DNA from: Candidatus Aminicenantota bacterium
GTDB taxonomy: Bacteria; Acidobacteriota; Aminicenantia; Aminicenantales; Aminicenantaceae
Direction of reading: 5' to 3'
Assembly: GCA_020344415.1 (NCBI GenBank)
Contig: CP070825.1
Location: forward strand, 178,961-242,960
Length of the DNA: 64,000 nucleotides
The position numbers and the translations under genes were made by a program. Shown piece by piece: positions 36,964 through 45,868 of this stretch. The first letter of the stretch is position 1. Every line of letters begins with the position of its first letter. Under the pieces are notes generated by a model. The model saw only the letters and a program-made list of their open reading frames with translations. It did not search any database and was not told the DNA's origin.

Positions 36964-37085
36964 ATCCTTCTCCTCAAATATGTTAAGTAACCTGGATTAT
37001 TCAATTCTATTATACCCCTTAATCGCAAATTTCCATAATTCAGAATTTACCAATTCTCCCAATTCTCTTAGTCTAAAGGGTTTCT

Positions 37086-37700
37086 CTACCGTTCATCTAC
37101 ATCAAGGTAGGGCTTGGCGAGGATTTCCATGACTTTTGCATTAAAAAAAGTCTGAGCATTAGCGGGCCTTAAAAGAATGGCTGTATCGGCTCCTCGACCA
37201 GTACCCCCGACAGCAATACACGGCTCACTCGTAGGAATGAGCCCGGCGTCAGCGGCCATCAGAGCCAGCTCTACGGCAACCTTTGTGCCCTCTCCAAAAA
37301 TCCGAAGAGTGTAGGCTACAATCTCTTCCAGCTCATAGGTTCCAAGCTTTTTCCTGACAGCTCGACCAACCCCTCCGAAGGCATGCTGACATGTGAGAAT
37401 CCTGGCACCGGCTTCTTCAATTTTTTTGCGTTACTCAGGAAGAAGCTCCTGGTGGTCGGGTTTCACAAATCCCGTTGAGTGGGTCACTATCACTAAATTT
37501 TTAGATCGAAGGATACGAGTGGCCATCAAGCCTGTCTCTCCAGAGGTCGTGGCCACAACCACATGCCGGATATTCAACTCATCTGCTCGTCCAGCCGCTA
37601 TTTCCAACGTTCGTTTAGTATTTTCTCGACCAGGCTTACTGAAATAAACGCAAGATACAGATACCTCGGATGAATCCTTATTACTATCTGGCGACATCAT
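37086..37700 (-). pseudogene. Pyruvate-kinase alpha/beta-domain protein interrupted by in-frame TAA
   Basis: Reading from ATG 37700 (AAAGGAGGGGG upstream) gives 89 codons, TAA at 37431-37433, then 114 more codons in the same frame to TAG at 37086. Both sides match one family, stand-alone proteins with the C-terminal alpha/beta domain of pyruvate kinase: VVATTSGETGLMATRIL and VIVTHSTGF before, ILTCQHAFGGVGRAVRKKLG, MAADAGLIPT and GGTGRGADTAILLRPAN after. The stop falls in HQELLPE-stop-RKKIEEAG, where a glutamate codon (GAA) would fit. No frameshift is needed. The biochemical role of the family is not established. Confidence 0.8.
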
Positions 37701-37732
37701 TAATCCCCCTCCTTTCTTCCTTTTATACTGCC

Positions 37733-38000
37733 CTATGGAGTCATTAAAACCTTCATTATCTCAGGTTTTTCAGCCATTGCAAAAGCCTCTTCGGCTCTAG
37801 CCAGAGGAAAATCTCCGTCTATCATTTCTATTACATCAACAAGCTTTTTCTCTAAAACTTCAATAGCCCTTCACTAACTCCAAATCCGTGTTACAAATTC
37901 CCGCCTTAAGGACTTTTATCAACGATACTCTCTCTGAAGGTAAAGGATGCGGAATCTCTCTGAGACCGACTTTTCCACTTTCCAACACAAGAGCTTTCAC
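37733..38000 (-). pseudogene. Medium-chain alcohol dehydrogenase remnant with internal deletion
   Basis: A GTG at 38000 starts an N-terminal zinc-dehydrogenase segment (KALVLESGKVGLREIPHPL, KAGICNTDLELVKGY with the catalytic-zinc Cys). It stops after about 46 codons. Directly after it, in another frame, comes what looks like the C terminus of the same enzyme (FPLARAEEAFAMAEK, EIMKVLMTP) ending at 37733. Some 240 codons, including the Rossmann domain, are missing. The product cannot be active. The junction lies near 37865. Confidence 0.75.
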
Positions 38001-38079
38001 CGGGCTTCTCTCATTTTGTTTTCTCTTCAAGGAGTTGTCCTGATTCAAATCAAAGGTCATTTCTTCGAAGGATGAGATG

Positions 38080-39297
38080 TCAAATGTTGAGACGCGATCC
38101 CACATACCCGTAAGCTTTATCCACGGCAAGCTCAAGGTTCTCCACTTCCTCTGCTCCTATCTGCACAAGAGAAGGACTCCCTCCTCCCTTTCCTTTTACC
38201 AGGGGAGATACTATAAGAACGAGCTCTCTCATATCAAAATTGAGATTCTCAGAGCAGGCAAAGATAAGATGTCCTCTCTGCTCCTCCCTCAGGGCATAAA
38301 GGACAACAAAATCCCCTTTTTTTATGATGTTTAAGGCTAGTAACCTCACATCATCCGGTGTTCTTCCTGTGAAGATGTCTTTGATTATCTTTCCTTCTGT
38401 ATTCTGGATTATCTCCTGAGCTTCATACTGAGCAATTCTCTCCCGCATCTTCCGCATCTTTATTTTCTGGGATTTCAAATCAGCTTGAAGCTTTTCGACC
38501 GAAGTAAAGACTTCGCGCTCGCTAACAGTAAACATATTCGAAAGCTCGCGGAGATCTCTATTTTTCCATGCATAATCCTGGAGAGCTCTCTGGCCACACA
38601 TAAATTCAAACCTCACATTACCCCGAATCCTTTCCCACTTGAGAATTTTTATCAGTCCGATCTCCCCTGTTTTTGATGGATGCGTTCCTCCACAAGCTGA
38701 GTAATCAAAATCAGAGACTTCAACGACTCGAAGGAGCCCCTTTTTCTTAGGTGGTTTTCTCAATGGTATGCTACTGATTTTTTCTTCAGGAATGAAATAG
38801 CATTTTATTTCTCTATCCTCAAACACAATCTCATTAGCTCGCTTTTCCACTCGCTCAATCTCTTCCTCTGTAATCCTCCTTAAGTCCATCTCAAGAGTAG
38901 AAGTGACCTCGCCCAAATGGAAAGAGAGAGTCTCTGCTTGATAAAGCTCATGGAAGCTCTGGGAAAGAATATGCTGTCCTGCATGCTGCTGCATAAAATC
39001 GAAGCGGGTTTGCCAGGCAATCTGGCCCTTCACTTTCTCGGCTGAGATATCACCCTCAAGGACATGAAGTATTTTTGAATCTTCCTCCAGAACACTCAGA
39101 ACCTTGATTCCGTTTAATGTTCCTTTATCAGAAGGTTGCCCCCCTGACTCTGGATAGAAACAGGTTTGATCAAGAACCACCACAGGTTTTTGGTCTCTGC
39201 TGAGCCTTTCCACGACATGGGCTTCGAATTCAACAAGGTATGGATTTTCAAAATACAGACGCTTAGTCCCTTCTGACTTTCCCTCTAGATCGTTCAT
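38080..39297 (-). CDS. Alanyl-tRNA editing protein, AlaX family with DHHA1 domain
   Basis: A 405-residue trans-editing factor that deacylates mischarged tRNA-Ala. The zinc site is complete: QQHAGQHILSQ (HxxxH) and ACGGTHPS (CxxxH). A coiled-coil region follows at about 260-300, and the DHHA1 domain with GGGSPSLVQIGA ends the protein, so this is the long AlaX-L form. The ATG at 39297 has TGAGG before it; a TTG at 39309 is less likely. The dehydrogenase remnant lies downstream. Confidence 0.9.
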   Translation of the reverse strand: MNDLEGKSEGTKRLYFENPYLVEFEAHVVERLSRDQKPVVVLDQTCFYPESGGQPSDKGTLNGIKVLSVLEEDSKILHVLEGDISAEKVKGQIAWQTRFDFMQQHAGQHILSQSFHELYQAETLSFHLGEVTSTLEMDLRRITEEEIERVEKRANEIVFEDREIKCYFIPEEKISSIPLRKPPKKKGLLRVVEVSDFDYSACGGTHPSKTGEIGLIKILKWERIRGNVRFEFMCGQRALQDYAWKNRDLRELSNMFTVSEREVFTSVEKLQADLKSQKIKMRKMRERIAQYEAQEIIQNTEGKIIKDIFTGRTPDDVRLLALNIIKKGDFVVLYALREEQRGHLIFACSENLNFDMRELVLIVSPLVKGKGGGSPSLVQIGAEEVENLELAVDKAYGYVGSRLNI

Positions 39298-39330
39298 AGA
39301 AAACCTCAAATAAAAGAGAGCCGTATAGAA

Positions 39331-39657
39331 TTATTTCTCTTCCATGGTATAGACTAGGTCTACTGCCTCAAAAACCAATATAAATGATTTCTCCTTTGAC
39401 CTGGAACGGTGGACAGTTCCCTCCTTGACAAGGAGTGCCTCCCCTTCCTTCAAACTAATGGATTCTCCTCCATGGATATCAATCGTCACCTCTCCCTTAA
39501 CAACAATAAAGAATTCATCGCCATTATGACGGTGAAATGGATAATCACCATCGATCAAAGCTAAGCTCACGCCGCAATTTTCAACATTGGCTACTCTAAT
39601 AGGAGCAAATTTCTTGGGAATCTTCTGTATTAACTCCTCCAACACCACCTTTTTCAT
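39331..39657 (-). CDS. Small cupin-domain protein
   Basis: A 108-residue single-domain cupin. Motif 1 is FHRHNGDEFFIVVKG with two His and a Glu, motif 2 GEALLVKEGTVHRSR with the last His, so a metal site is likely. The C terminus (FILVFEAVDLVYTMEEK) matches a common family of uncharacterised cupins. It precedes the AlaX gene by 33 bases. The substrate is not predictable. Confidence 0.85.
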   Translation of the reverse strand: MKKVVLEELIQKIPKKFAPIRVANVENCGVSLALIDGDYPFHRHNGDEFFIVVKGEVTIDIHGGESISLKEGEALLVKEGTVHRSRSKEKSFILVFEAVDLVYTMEEK

Positions 39658-39760
39658 CTCTACCTCCTTTTATAATGATTGACACAAACAAAAATTATAA
39701 TAGGATAAAAAACGGCGATTAATATAAAAAGCTTCTTTTCGAAAAAGTATTTATCGGAAT

Positions 39761-39834
39761 TTACAGCAATATCAGGATAAGTTGCTGATATTGCTGTAAT
39801 CGTAGAAAATATCGGCATTTTTTATGAATAAATT
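39761..39834. repeat. 15-bp perfect hairpin plus TTATTCATAAAAAATGCCGAT-type segment
   Basis: TTACAGCAATATCAG (39761-39775) and CTGATATTGCTGTAA (39785-39799) form a perfect 15-bp stem with a 9-base loop. Next to it, 39791-39834 is 90% identical to 41184-41226. On the minus strand it directly follows the DUF401 stop, so it may end that transcript. Confidence 0.7.
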
Positions 39835-41050
39835 ATATTATTCTTAAGAATAATAATACAAGAAAAGCAGCGCTGAAAACAATAAGAGAAGGCCAGATCA
39901 AGATTTTATACACATCGCGGAGGTTGGCTTTAAAATAGTCTAAGGTTAGAACCAGACAAAAGTGAGTAGGAGAAAGAAGAATCCCGACAAAGCCACTGAC
40001 ATAAGCAAACATCACCAAAACCATATCGGGGTCTCCTTCGCCTAAAATCGGGAGGAGAATAGGAAATGCAATCCCGACATAGGCATGATTGACCCCTGTT
40101 AACAACCCAAGGAAGAAGGGAACCGTAAAGAGCAATAAATAAGCAGAAGTGCCTTCTGGCGGGAAAACACGGGTTAATGAACTCAGTGCTCCGGAAACCT
40201 CCAGTATCCTTTTAAACATCATAACAGAGGCCAGAAGAAACACCGTCTTTACAGAGATGCTTTTCCAGATAATCTTAAATCTTTCTTGAATATTCATGCG
40301 GAAAAAAACCTGGGTTAAAAGTACAACAACTCCAAGAGAGAAAAGCAGGGTGAATTTGAAGACGAATACCAAAATAATGGCTAGCAAAATGGGCCAGATG
40401 CTGAAGAAAAGATTGAAGAGATTACTAAGGAAACTCTGGTCGCTTCTCTCTTTAGGAAGATGAGGAACACGCACGAAAAGGACAACGAGGCCCAACAAGA
40501 CAGCCAGTATGGTAAAAGGAAACTGAACATATGAGATTCTCTTTATGGGTATCTGAAGGATGTCTGAAGCGAAAATCAAATTTATATAGAGAGGCCAGCA
40601 GTATTCCCAGATATGCCGAAACCAGTAGTTGAGAAATGTCTTCAAGGCTGGGGTGAGCTTCCACCGTCTGCCTGCCTCTTCCACTATCGGAGCAGACATC
40701 AATGCTCCTCCGATCATAGGAAGGAGCCCGATGAAAGCTGGAGGAAGGGCTAAAATAAGGCGTGGTTCGGGAACCAACTTTTTAAGAGAATTAACCATTT
40801 TTTTGAAATTGCCTTTTATCCGGAGCAGGTTTCCAAGATAAAGAACGAGCAAGATTATACCGATTACGTTGATTGTTTCTCTTGATATGAGCGCCTCCAG
40901 CAAATTATGTGAAAAAACCTTTAAATTAAGACTAAAAATAAGTCCGGTTAACAGAGTTCCCAAGAAGAGAACAAGGCCTAGATCCCATTTTTTCTTAACT
41001 AAGAAGAGAATTGCGATGACAATGATGATGATTTTTAAAAGTTCAATCAT
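39833..41050 (-). CDS. DUF401-family multi-span membrane protein
   Basis: A 405-residue inner-membrane protein with about ten hydrophobic segments. It has the family features PMIGGALMSAPIVEEAGRR and NYWFRHIWEYCWPLY in the first half and GLLTGVNHAYVGIAFPILLP and LSPTHFCLVLT in the second, an inverted-repeat-like arrangement of the ion-transporter superfamily. Substrate is unknown; a carboxylate or cation transporter is possible. It stands alone between repeats. Confidence 0.85.
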   Translation of the reverse strand: MIELLKIIIIVIAILFLVKKKWDLGLVLFLGTLLTGLIFSLNLKVFSHNLLEALISRETINVIGIILLVLYLGNLLRIKGNFKKMVNSLKKLVPEPRLILALPPAFIGLLPMIGGALMSAPIVEEAGRRWKLTPALKTFLNYWFRHIWEYCWPLYINLIFASDILQIPIKRISYVQFPFTILAVLLGLVVLFVRVPHLPKERSDQSFLSNLFNLFFSIWPILLAIILVFVFKFTLLFSLGVVVLLTQVFFRMNIQERFKIIWKSISVKTVFLLASVMMFKRILEVSGALSSLTRVFPPEGTSAYLLLFTVPFFLGLLTGVNHAYVGIAFPILLPILGEGDPDMVLVMFAYVSGFVGILLSPTHFCLVLTLDYFKANLRDVYKILIWPSLIVFSAAFLVLLFLRII

Positions 41051-41183
41051 TCTACAACCAGTTCATCTATTTCATAATTGTTGAGCTCCTCTACTGCGTC
41101 TGTTTCAGTAACTTGTGGCAAATATTGGATTTTAAAGATTCCCAAATTCGTTGATAACGCTTGCCTCGGTTATTCACTGGTTA

Positions 41184-41226
41184 TTGCTGTAATTACAGAA
41201 AATATCGGCATTTTTTATGAATAATT
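41184..41226. repeat. TTATTCATAAAAAATGCCGAT-type segment, second copy
   Basis: Near-identical to 39791-39834 over about 43 bases. On the minus strand it begins six to nine bases after the RNase HIII-like gene stop. Read on the minus strand it starts CCTGAATTATTCA, the same word that forms the hairpin at 14271. Confidence 0.65.
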
Positions 41227-41234
41227 CAGGTTGA

Positions 41235-41897
41235 TTATAGTGCTTCCATAATACGTTTCGTGACCTTAAAATGCTTTTTGGCAACCCTGTCAATAATCTG
41301 GACCCCATGCGCCTGGACCAATTTTATCCCAGCCTCAACAACAAACGGTGGGGAGCCCTTGGGTAGGTCGATTCCTACATCCTGAGATAGAAAATAGAGG
41401 CGCTTCAAAAATTCTGCTCGGGCTAAGATCGAAGCTGCGGCCACAGCCAGATCCTCTTCTGCTTTCGGTCTTTGGATGAGCTCGATGTTTGATCCTTTTT
41501 TCATCAATGCATTGAGTACGTACGCTTTATCTCCGAACTGGTCGGTGACTGCCAGAGTGCAGTGAACCTCTTCCAGTATATTCTCGATTGCGCGCGAGTG
41601 AGCCCATGCAAGAATCCTATTGAGGTTCCTGAGTTTTGGGTAAAGCTCATTATATTTCTCCGGCCCGATGGCTACCAACGAATGCTTGTATCCTTTTTTA
41701 ATCAAATCTGCGAATTCACGGACTCGGTTATCAGAAAATCTTTTACTGTCTTTTACACCCAGTTCAGAAAGAACCTTTTGCTGCTCGTCGAGGACAAAGA
41801 CGCCTGCCACCACAAGAGGACCAAAATAATCTCCCTTTCCTGATTCATCTGTCCCGATGTGACCTTTTTCTGCTGGAAATAGATCCGATTGATGCAT
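41235..41897 (-). CDS. rnhC: RNase HIII-like ribonuclease without the N-terminal domain
   Basis: Cleaves RNA in RNA-DNA hybrids. The 220-residue protein has the HIII-type signature GTDESGKGDYFGPLVVAG near the N terminus with the first catalytic Asp and Glu, ELGVKDSKRF with the third acidic residue, and VTDQFG plus RPKAEEDLAVAAASILAR. RNase HII would start with GxDEvGRGP-like residues. Bacterial RNase HIII enzymes usually carry an extra N-terminal substrate-binding domain of about 80 residues, absent here; the upstream sequence offers no room for it. Confidence 0.85.
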   Translation of the reverse strand: MHQSDLFPAEKGHIGTDESGKGDYFGPLVVAGVFVLDEQQKVLSELGVKDSKRFSDNRVREFADLIKKGYKHSLVAIGPEKYNELYPKLRNLNRILAWAHSRAIENILEEVHCTLAVTDQFGDKAYVLNALMKKGSNIELIQRPKAEEDLAVAAASILARAEFLKRLYFLSQDVGIDLPKGSPPFVVEAGIKLVQAHGVQIIDRVAKKHFKVTKRIMEAL

Positions 41898-41915
41898 TTG
41901 ACTTAGCCTAATTTT

Positions 41916-43214
41916 TTAACGTAAAAGATTCCGCTCTTTGGCTTCTTTAGTTAAATCTGGTCTGAATTTGGGGTGAGCGATATTGATCAGAGCTTTTGTT
42001 CTCTCTTGTAGGTTTTTTCCATGGAGATAGGCAACACCGTATTCTGTAACCACATACTTTACATCCGCTCTTGACGTGACCACACCTGCCCCTTTTTTCA
42101 GGAAGGGGACGATACGGGAAAGCTCTCCGCCCTTTGCGGTTGATGGGAGAGCGATGATGGGCTTACCCCCTTTGGAATGAGCTGCACCCCGAATGAAGTC
42201 AACCTGTCCGCCGAAACCGCTATAAATATAGGTTCCGATAGAGTCGGAACATATTTGTCCTGATATATCCACTTCGATGGCAGAGTTAATAGCCACCATA
42301 TTATCGTTACGGTATACATTAAAAGGATGGTTTGTATAGTCAGTGGGATGAGCCTCGAAGACTGGATTATTGTCGGCAAATTCATACAGCTTCTCCGAAC
42401 CCAAAAAAAATGTCAGAATAATCTTATAGGGATGGAAGGTTTTCTTGGCTCCTGTGATGATTCCTTCCTCGATGGCTTCCATGACTCCATCGGAAACCAT
42501 TTCTGTATGGATGCCCAAGTCCTTCCTCCCTTTCAAGGCAAAAAGAACAGCATCTGGGATTCCTCCGATACCAAGCTGAAGTGTAGAACCATCATCAACC
42601 AGATCAGCAATAGAATGGCCGATCTTTCTTTCCACTTCACTGAATGGTTTCTTCTCGAGTTGAGGCAGACCCTCCGAAACCTCAACAATCTTGTGGACTC
42701 GTGATACATGGATAAAGGAATCCCCCAGAACTCGAGGCATTTTCTCATTGACCTGGGCAATGACTGTCTTTGCCGTTTCCGCAGCAGCCTTGGAGGCTAA
42801 GACTTCAACTCCATAACTCATGAACCCATGCTCATCAGGAGGGGAAAGATGCAGCATAGCGACATCAATAGGCATCTCGCCCGAATAGAAGAGATCTGGA
42901 ATCTGGTGGAGGAAGATCGGAACATAATCGGCTCTCCCCTCATTTATGGCCTTTCTATCCGCCGGGCCGACAAACAGAGAATTATGGCGAAAATGATCTT
43001 CCATACCAGGCTGGGAAAAAGGATCATCTCCTAAGAGCAGCACATGTGAAAGCTCTACATCCTTTAATTCATCTTTCCTTGAAGCTAAAGCCCTCATTAA
43101 GAAATAAGGAGTAGCTGCGTTTCCACTGATATAGACCCGATCCCCGCTTCCTATCACAGAGACTGTTTCTTCTGCGGTTACGAGTTTTTTTTTGTAATCA
43201 TCAACCCAGCTCAT
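41916..43214 (-). CDS. Acetyl-CoA hydrolase/4-hydroxybutyrate CoA-transferase family protein
   Basis: A 432-residue class I CoA-transferase. LGIHTEMVSDGVM holds the glutamate that forms the CoA thioester, QLGIGGIPDAVL the glycine loop, and VTEYGVAYLHGK the conserved C-terminal segment. ATG at 43214 has GAGAGG before it and gives the usual length; an upstream ATG at 43253 would add 13 unrelated residues. In a fermenter it could exchange CoA between acetate and another acid. It follows the Nfn-type genes after about 230 bases containing a hairpin element. Confidence 0.9.
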   Translation of the reverse strand: MSWVDDYKKKLVTAEETVSVIGSGDRVYISGNAATPYFLMRALASRKDELKDVELSHVLLLGDDPFSQPGMEDHFRHNSLFVGPADRKAINEGRADYVPIFLHQIPDLFYSGEMPIDVAMLHLSPPDEHGFMSYGVEVLASKAAAETAKTVIAQVNEKMPRVLGDSFIHVSRVHKIVEVSEGLPQLEKKPFSEVERKIGHSIADLVDDGSTLQLGIGGIPDAVLFALKGRKDLGIHTEMVSDGVMEAIEEGIITGAKKTFHPYKIILTFFLGSEKLYEFADNNPVFEAHPTDYTNHPFNVYRNDNMVAINSAIEVDISGQICSDSIGTYIYSGFGGQVDFIRGAAHSKGGKPIIALPSTAKGGELSRIVPFLKKGAGVVTSRADVKYVVTEYGVAYLHGKNLQERTKALINIAHPKFRPDLTKEAKERNLLR

Positions 43215-43293
43215 TTTTATCCTCTCCGCATATAAAAAATGGGGACTTCTCAATTCTTCTCTGGCTGATTTGTTCCCTTTCCAAAAGTTCGGC

Positions 43294-43479
43294 TAAAATA
43301 CACAAAAATGGATAAAGCGACCTTGAAGATTTAGCCTTCACGAATCGTCTCTCGAAGGAAGCCGATGAAATCGGCCGACGAGTATGTTTGAGCGTAGCGA
43401 GTTACGCAGGCGCTGAGAGGGACGGTGAGAGAATGGCGTTAAAAATCTGAAGGGAGCGAAGCCATTTTCGTGTATTTTA
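43294..43479. other. Large multi-hairpin palindromic element downstream of the electron-transfer operon
   Basis: Arms TAAAATACACAAAAATGG (43294-43311) and CCATTTTCGTGTATTTTA (43462-43479) match at 17 of 18 positions and continue imperfectly inward (GCGACCTTGAAGATTTA against AAATCTGAAGGGAGCGAA). Inside are GCCGAT/ATCGGC and GCGTA/TACGC hairpins. At 186 bp it resembles the element at 20444 in build but not in sequence. No ORF is credible. Confidence 0.7.
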
Positions 43480-43486
43480 TCCATTA

Positions 43487-45010
43487 TTACTTGCGCTTTG
43501 TTTTTTTCTTCCTGCTTAAGCCTTTTAAGTATTTGTCTATCTCAGTAGCTGCAACCCTGGCGTCGCCCATGGCTAGAATGACTGTAGCGCCGCCTCTAAT
43601 GATGTCTCCTCCTGCATAAACCCCTTCTATGTTGGTAGCCATGGTGTCCCAATCAACCTCTACATTCCCCCATTTCCCCACCTTGAGTTGAGGCATTGTC
43701 TTGGGAATCAAAGGATTGGGACTATTTCCAATGGCCACTACAACTAAGTCAACTTCCATGATAAACTCCGATCCTTCAATCGGAATCGGCCGACGCCTCC
43801 CCGAAGAATCGGGTTCTCCGAGTTCCATCCTCAGACACTCCATGGCCTTTACCCGGTTCTTTTCATCGCCCATGAATCTAGTGGGCGTTGTCAGGAAATG
43901 AAACTCTATGCCTTCCTCTTCCGCATGTTTTACTTCTTCTACCCTTGCCGGCATTTCAACTCTTGACCGACGGTAGACTATTGTGGCTTCCTCTGCACCA
44001 AGCCTCTGGGCGGTTCGAACCGAATCCATGGCTACGTTGCCCCCACCGAGCACAACAGCTTTCTTCCCTAAGAATACAGGAGTGTCATACACAGGAAAAT
44101 CATACGCCCTCATCAGATTTACCCGGGTCAAATATTCGTTAGCTGAGTAGATTCCTATCAAGTTTTCGCCAGGAACTCTCATGAAATTCGGAAGCCCTGC
44201 TCCAGTGCCAATGAAAAAAGCATCATATCCATCATTCATTAAATCCTCAATTGTTGCTGTTAAGCCCACAACAAAATTTGTTTTTAGCTCGACACCTAGC
44301 TTTTCGAGATAGTTCACTTCAGCCTGAAGGGTTTTTTTAGGAAGCCTGAACTCAGGTATTCCGTAGATCAAAACTCCTCCTGCAATATGAAGGGCTTCGT
44401 AAATTGTGACCTTATGGCCTATTCTTGCCAGATCACCTGCGACTGTCAGCCCTGCTGGTCCTGCACCGATAATAGCCACTTTATGACCTGTTGCTGGCGG
44501 GACTTTAGGAATATAGACCTCTCCTTTTTCCCTCTCATAGTCAGCAATAAATCTCTCCAGATTTCCAATAGCTACAGGAACCCCGGTTGCCTTTTTCGTT
44601 GTGCAGACAGCTTCACACTGGGTCTCTTGAGGACACACGCGGCCGCAGATGGCTGGAAGACTGTTGGTCTCTTTCATTTTCCGAATACTCTGGGAGAAAT
44701 CCCCAATCTCAATGAGCTTTATGAACATGGGAATATCTATTCCTACGGGGCAGCCCATCACACATTGAGGATTAGCACAATCCAGACACCTCTGTGCCTC
44801 CTTGACTGCTGCCTTGGCATCTATACCTATATTAACTTCGTAGAAATCCTTATTCCTTTCTTCTGGCTCCCGTTCTGGCATCTTCTGGCGAGGCATTTTC
44901 ATCCTCTCTTTAGCAGAGATAGATTTCCGCAGTTCTTTTCGCCATTCCAAGTTGTATCCCGCCCGAAGCCTTTCTTTAAGCTCAGGGGGCATTTCTTTCT
45001 TTTCTGCCAT
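43487..45010 (-). CDS. NfnB/SudA/GltD-like FAD-dependent NAD(P)H oxidoreductase subunit
   Basis: A 507-residue flavoprotein of the glutamate-synthase small-subunit class. The N-terminal ferredoxin-like region has CLDCANPQCVMGCPVGIDIP and ICGRVCPQETQCEAVC, ligands for two [4Fe-4S] clusters; then FAD motif GAGPAGLTVAGDLA, and NADPH motif LGGGNVAMDSVRTA with YRRSRVEMPAR. VYAGGDIIRGGATVILAMGDAR completes the FAD site. Paired with the NfnA-like gene 24 bases upstream this matches NfnB (bifurcating transhydrogenase) or SudA (sulfide dehydrogenase). No glutamate synthase large subunit is nearby, so a role in glutamate synthesis is unlikely. Confidence 0.92.
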   Translation of the reverse strand: MAEKKEMPPELKERLRAGYNLEWRKELRKSISAKERMKMPRQKMPEREPEERNKDFYEVNIGIDAKAAVKEAQRCLDCANPQCVMGCPVGIDIPMFIKLIEIGDFSQSIRKMKETNSLPAICGRVCPQETQCEAVCTTKKATGVPVAIGNLERFIADYEREKGEVYIPKVPPATGHKVAIIGAGPAGLTVAGDLARIGHKVTIYEALHIAGGVLIYGIPEFRLPKKTLQAEVNYLEKLGVELKTNFVVGLTATIEDLMNDGYDAFFIGTGAGLPNFMRVPGENLIGIYSANEYLTRVNLMRAYDFPVYDTPVFLGKKAVVLGGGNVAMDSVRTAQRLGAEEATIVYRRSRVEMPARVEEVKHAEEEGIEFHFLTTPTRFMGDEKNRVKAMECLRMELGEPDSSGRRRPIPIEGSEFIMEVDLVVVAIGNSPNPLIPKTMPQLKVGKWGNVEVDWDTMATNIEGVYAGGDIIRGGATVILAMGDARVAATEIDKYLKGLSRKKKTKRK

Positions 45011-45034
45011 TCTTAACTCTTTCTTTGTTAAATC

Positions 45035-45868
45035 TTATGGAAAATTCTTCTTCTCCCAGTAACAGAGGGACTGAATTTCATCCTCAAAATATGACTTGCG
45101 TCTGGAGAAAAGCTCTTCCCAATCAACCAAATGGCCATCAAAATCAGGTCCATCCACGCAGGCAAACCTTGTCTTGTCACCTACTGTTACTCGGCAAGCA
45201 CCACACATGCCGGTCCCATCCACCATGATCGGGTTGAGGCTCACAACAGTGTTGACTCCATGAGGCCTCGTCGCCTCAGAACAGGTGTACATCAGATAAG
45301 TACAGCCGATTGAGACTACGCGATCTATTTTTTTCCCTTTTTTTATGATGCTTTGAAGCGTTTTACGAACATAATCCTTGCAATCGAAATAACCATCTCT
45401 AGCTGAAACAAAAAACTGATCGGCTATAGCTCTAAGTTTATCTTCCCAGTAAAGAACGTAATTTGCTTTGACATCTAAGAGAATAATAATCTTGTTTCCA
45501 GCCTCTTTCAAAGCACGGGCTATGGGATAGATGGCTGCAATGCCAAAACAGCCCCCAGCACAAAGCACTGTCCCGAATTTTTCTATTTCAGAAGGCTTAC
45601 CTAAAGGACCGACAAAAACAGGAACTTCATCACCGGTTTTAAGATAGGAAAGCTTATGAGTCGAAGTACCCACAACCATGAAGATGGAAGTCACAGATCC
45701 TTTTTCTCTATCCCAATCTGCAATAGTCAAAGGAATCCTCTCTCCTCGCTCATCAGGCATAATGATAACAAACTGTCCGGGTTTCGATTTCATAGCTATT
45801 TCAGGAGCCTCCACTTCAATGAGATGAATATTCGGGACTAAACGCTCTCGCTTTAATATTTTTGCCAT
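45035..45868 (-). CDS. NfnA/SudB-like FAD and [2Fe-2S] oxidoreductase subunit
   Basis: A 277-residue ferredoxin-NADP reductase-like protein. The FAD domain has KPGQFVIIMPDERGERIPLTI, the NAD(H) domain LCAGGCFGIAAIYPIA, and the C-terminal [2Fe-2S] ligands lie in DGTGMCGACRVTVG and FACVDGPDFDGH. This is the PyrK-like NfnA/SudB architecture; in NfnA the FAD is the non-bifurcating one and binds NADH. The start TGATGG overlaps the end of the NuoG-like frame. It is the partner of the following NfnB-like gene. Confidence 0.92.
   Translation of the reverse strand: MAKILKRERLVPNIHLIEVEAPEIAMKSKPGQFVIIMPDERGERIPLTIADWDREKGSVTSIFMVVGTSTHKLSYLKTGDEVPVFVGPLGKPSEIEKFGTVLCAGGCFGIAAIYPIARALKEAGNKIIILLDVKANYVLYWEDKLRAIADQFFVSARDGYFDCKDYVRKTLQSIIKKGKKIDRVVSIGCTYLMYTCSEATRPHGVNTVVSLNPIMVDGTGMCGACRVTVGDKTRFACVDGPDFDGHLVDWEELFSRRKSYFEDEIQSLCYWEKKNFP

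Noticed and set aside
43487..45010. Glutamate synthase small subunit
   Set aside because: No large subunit in the window, and the gene pairs tightly with an NfnA/SudB-like gene.
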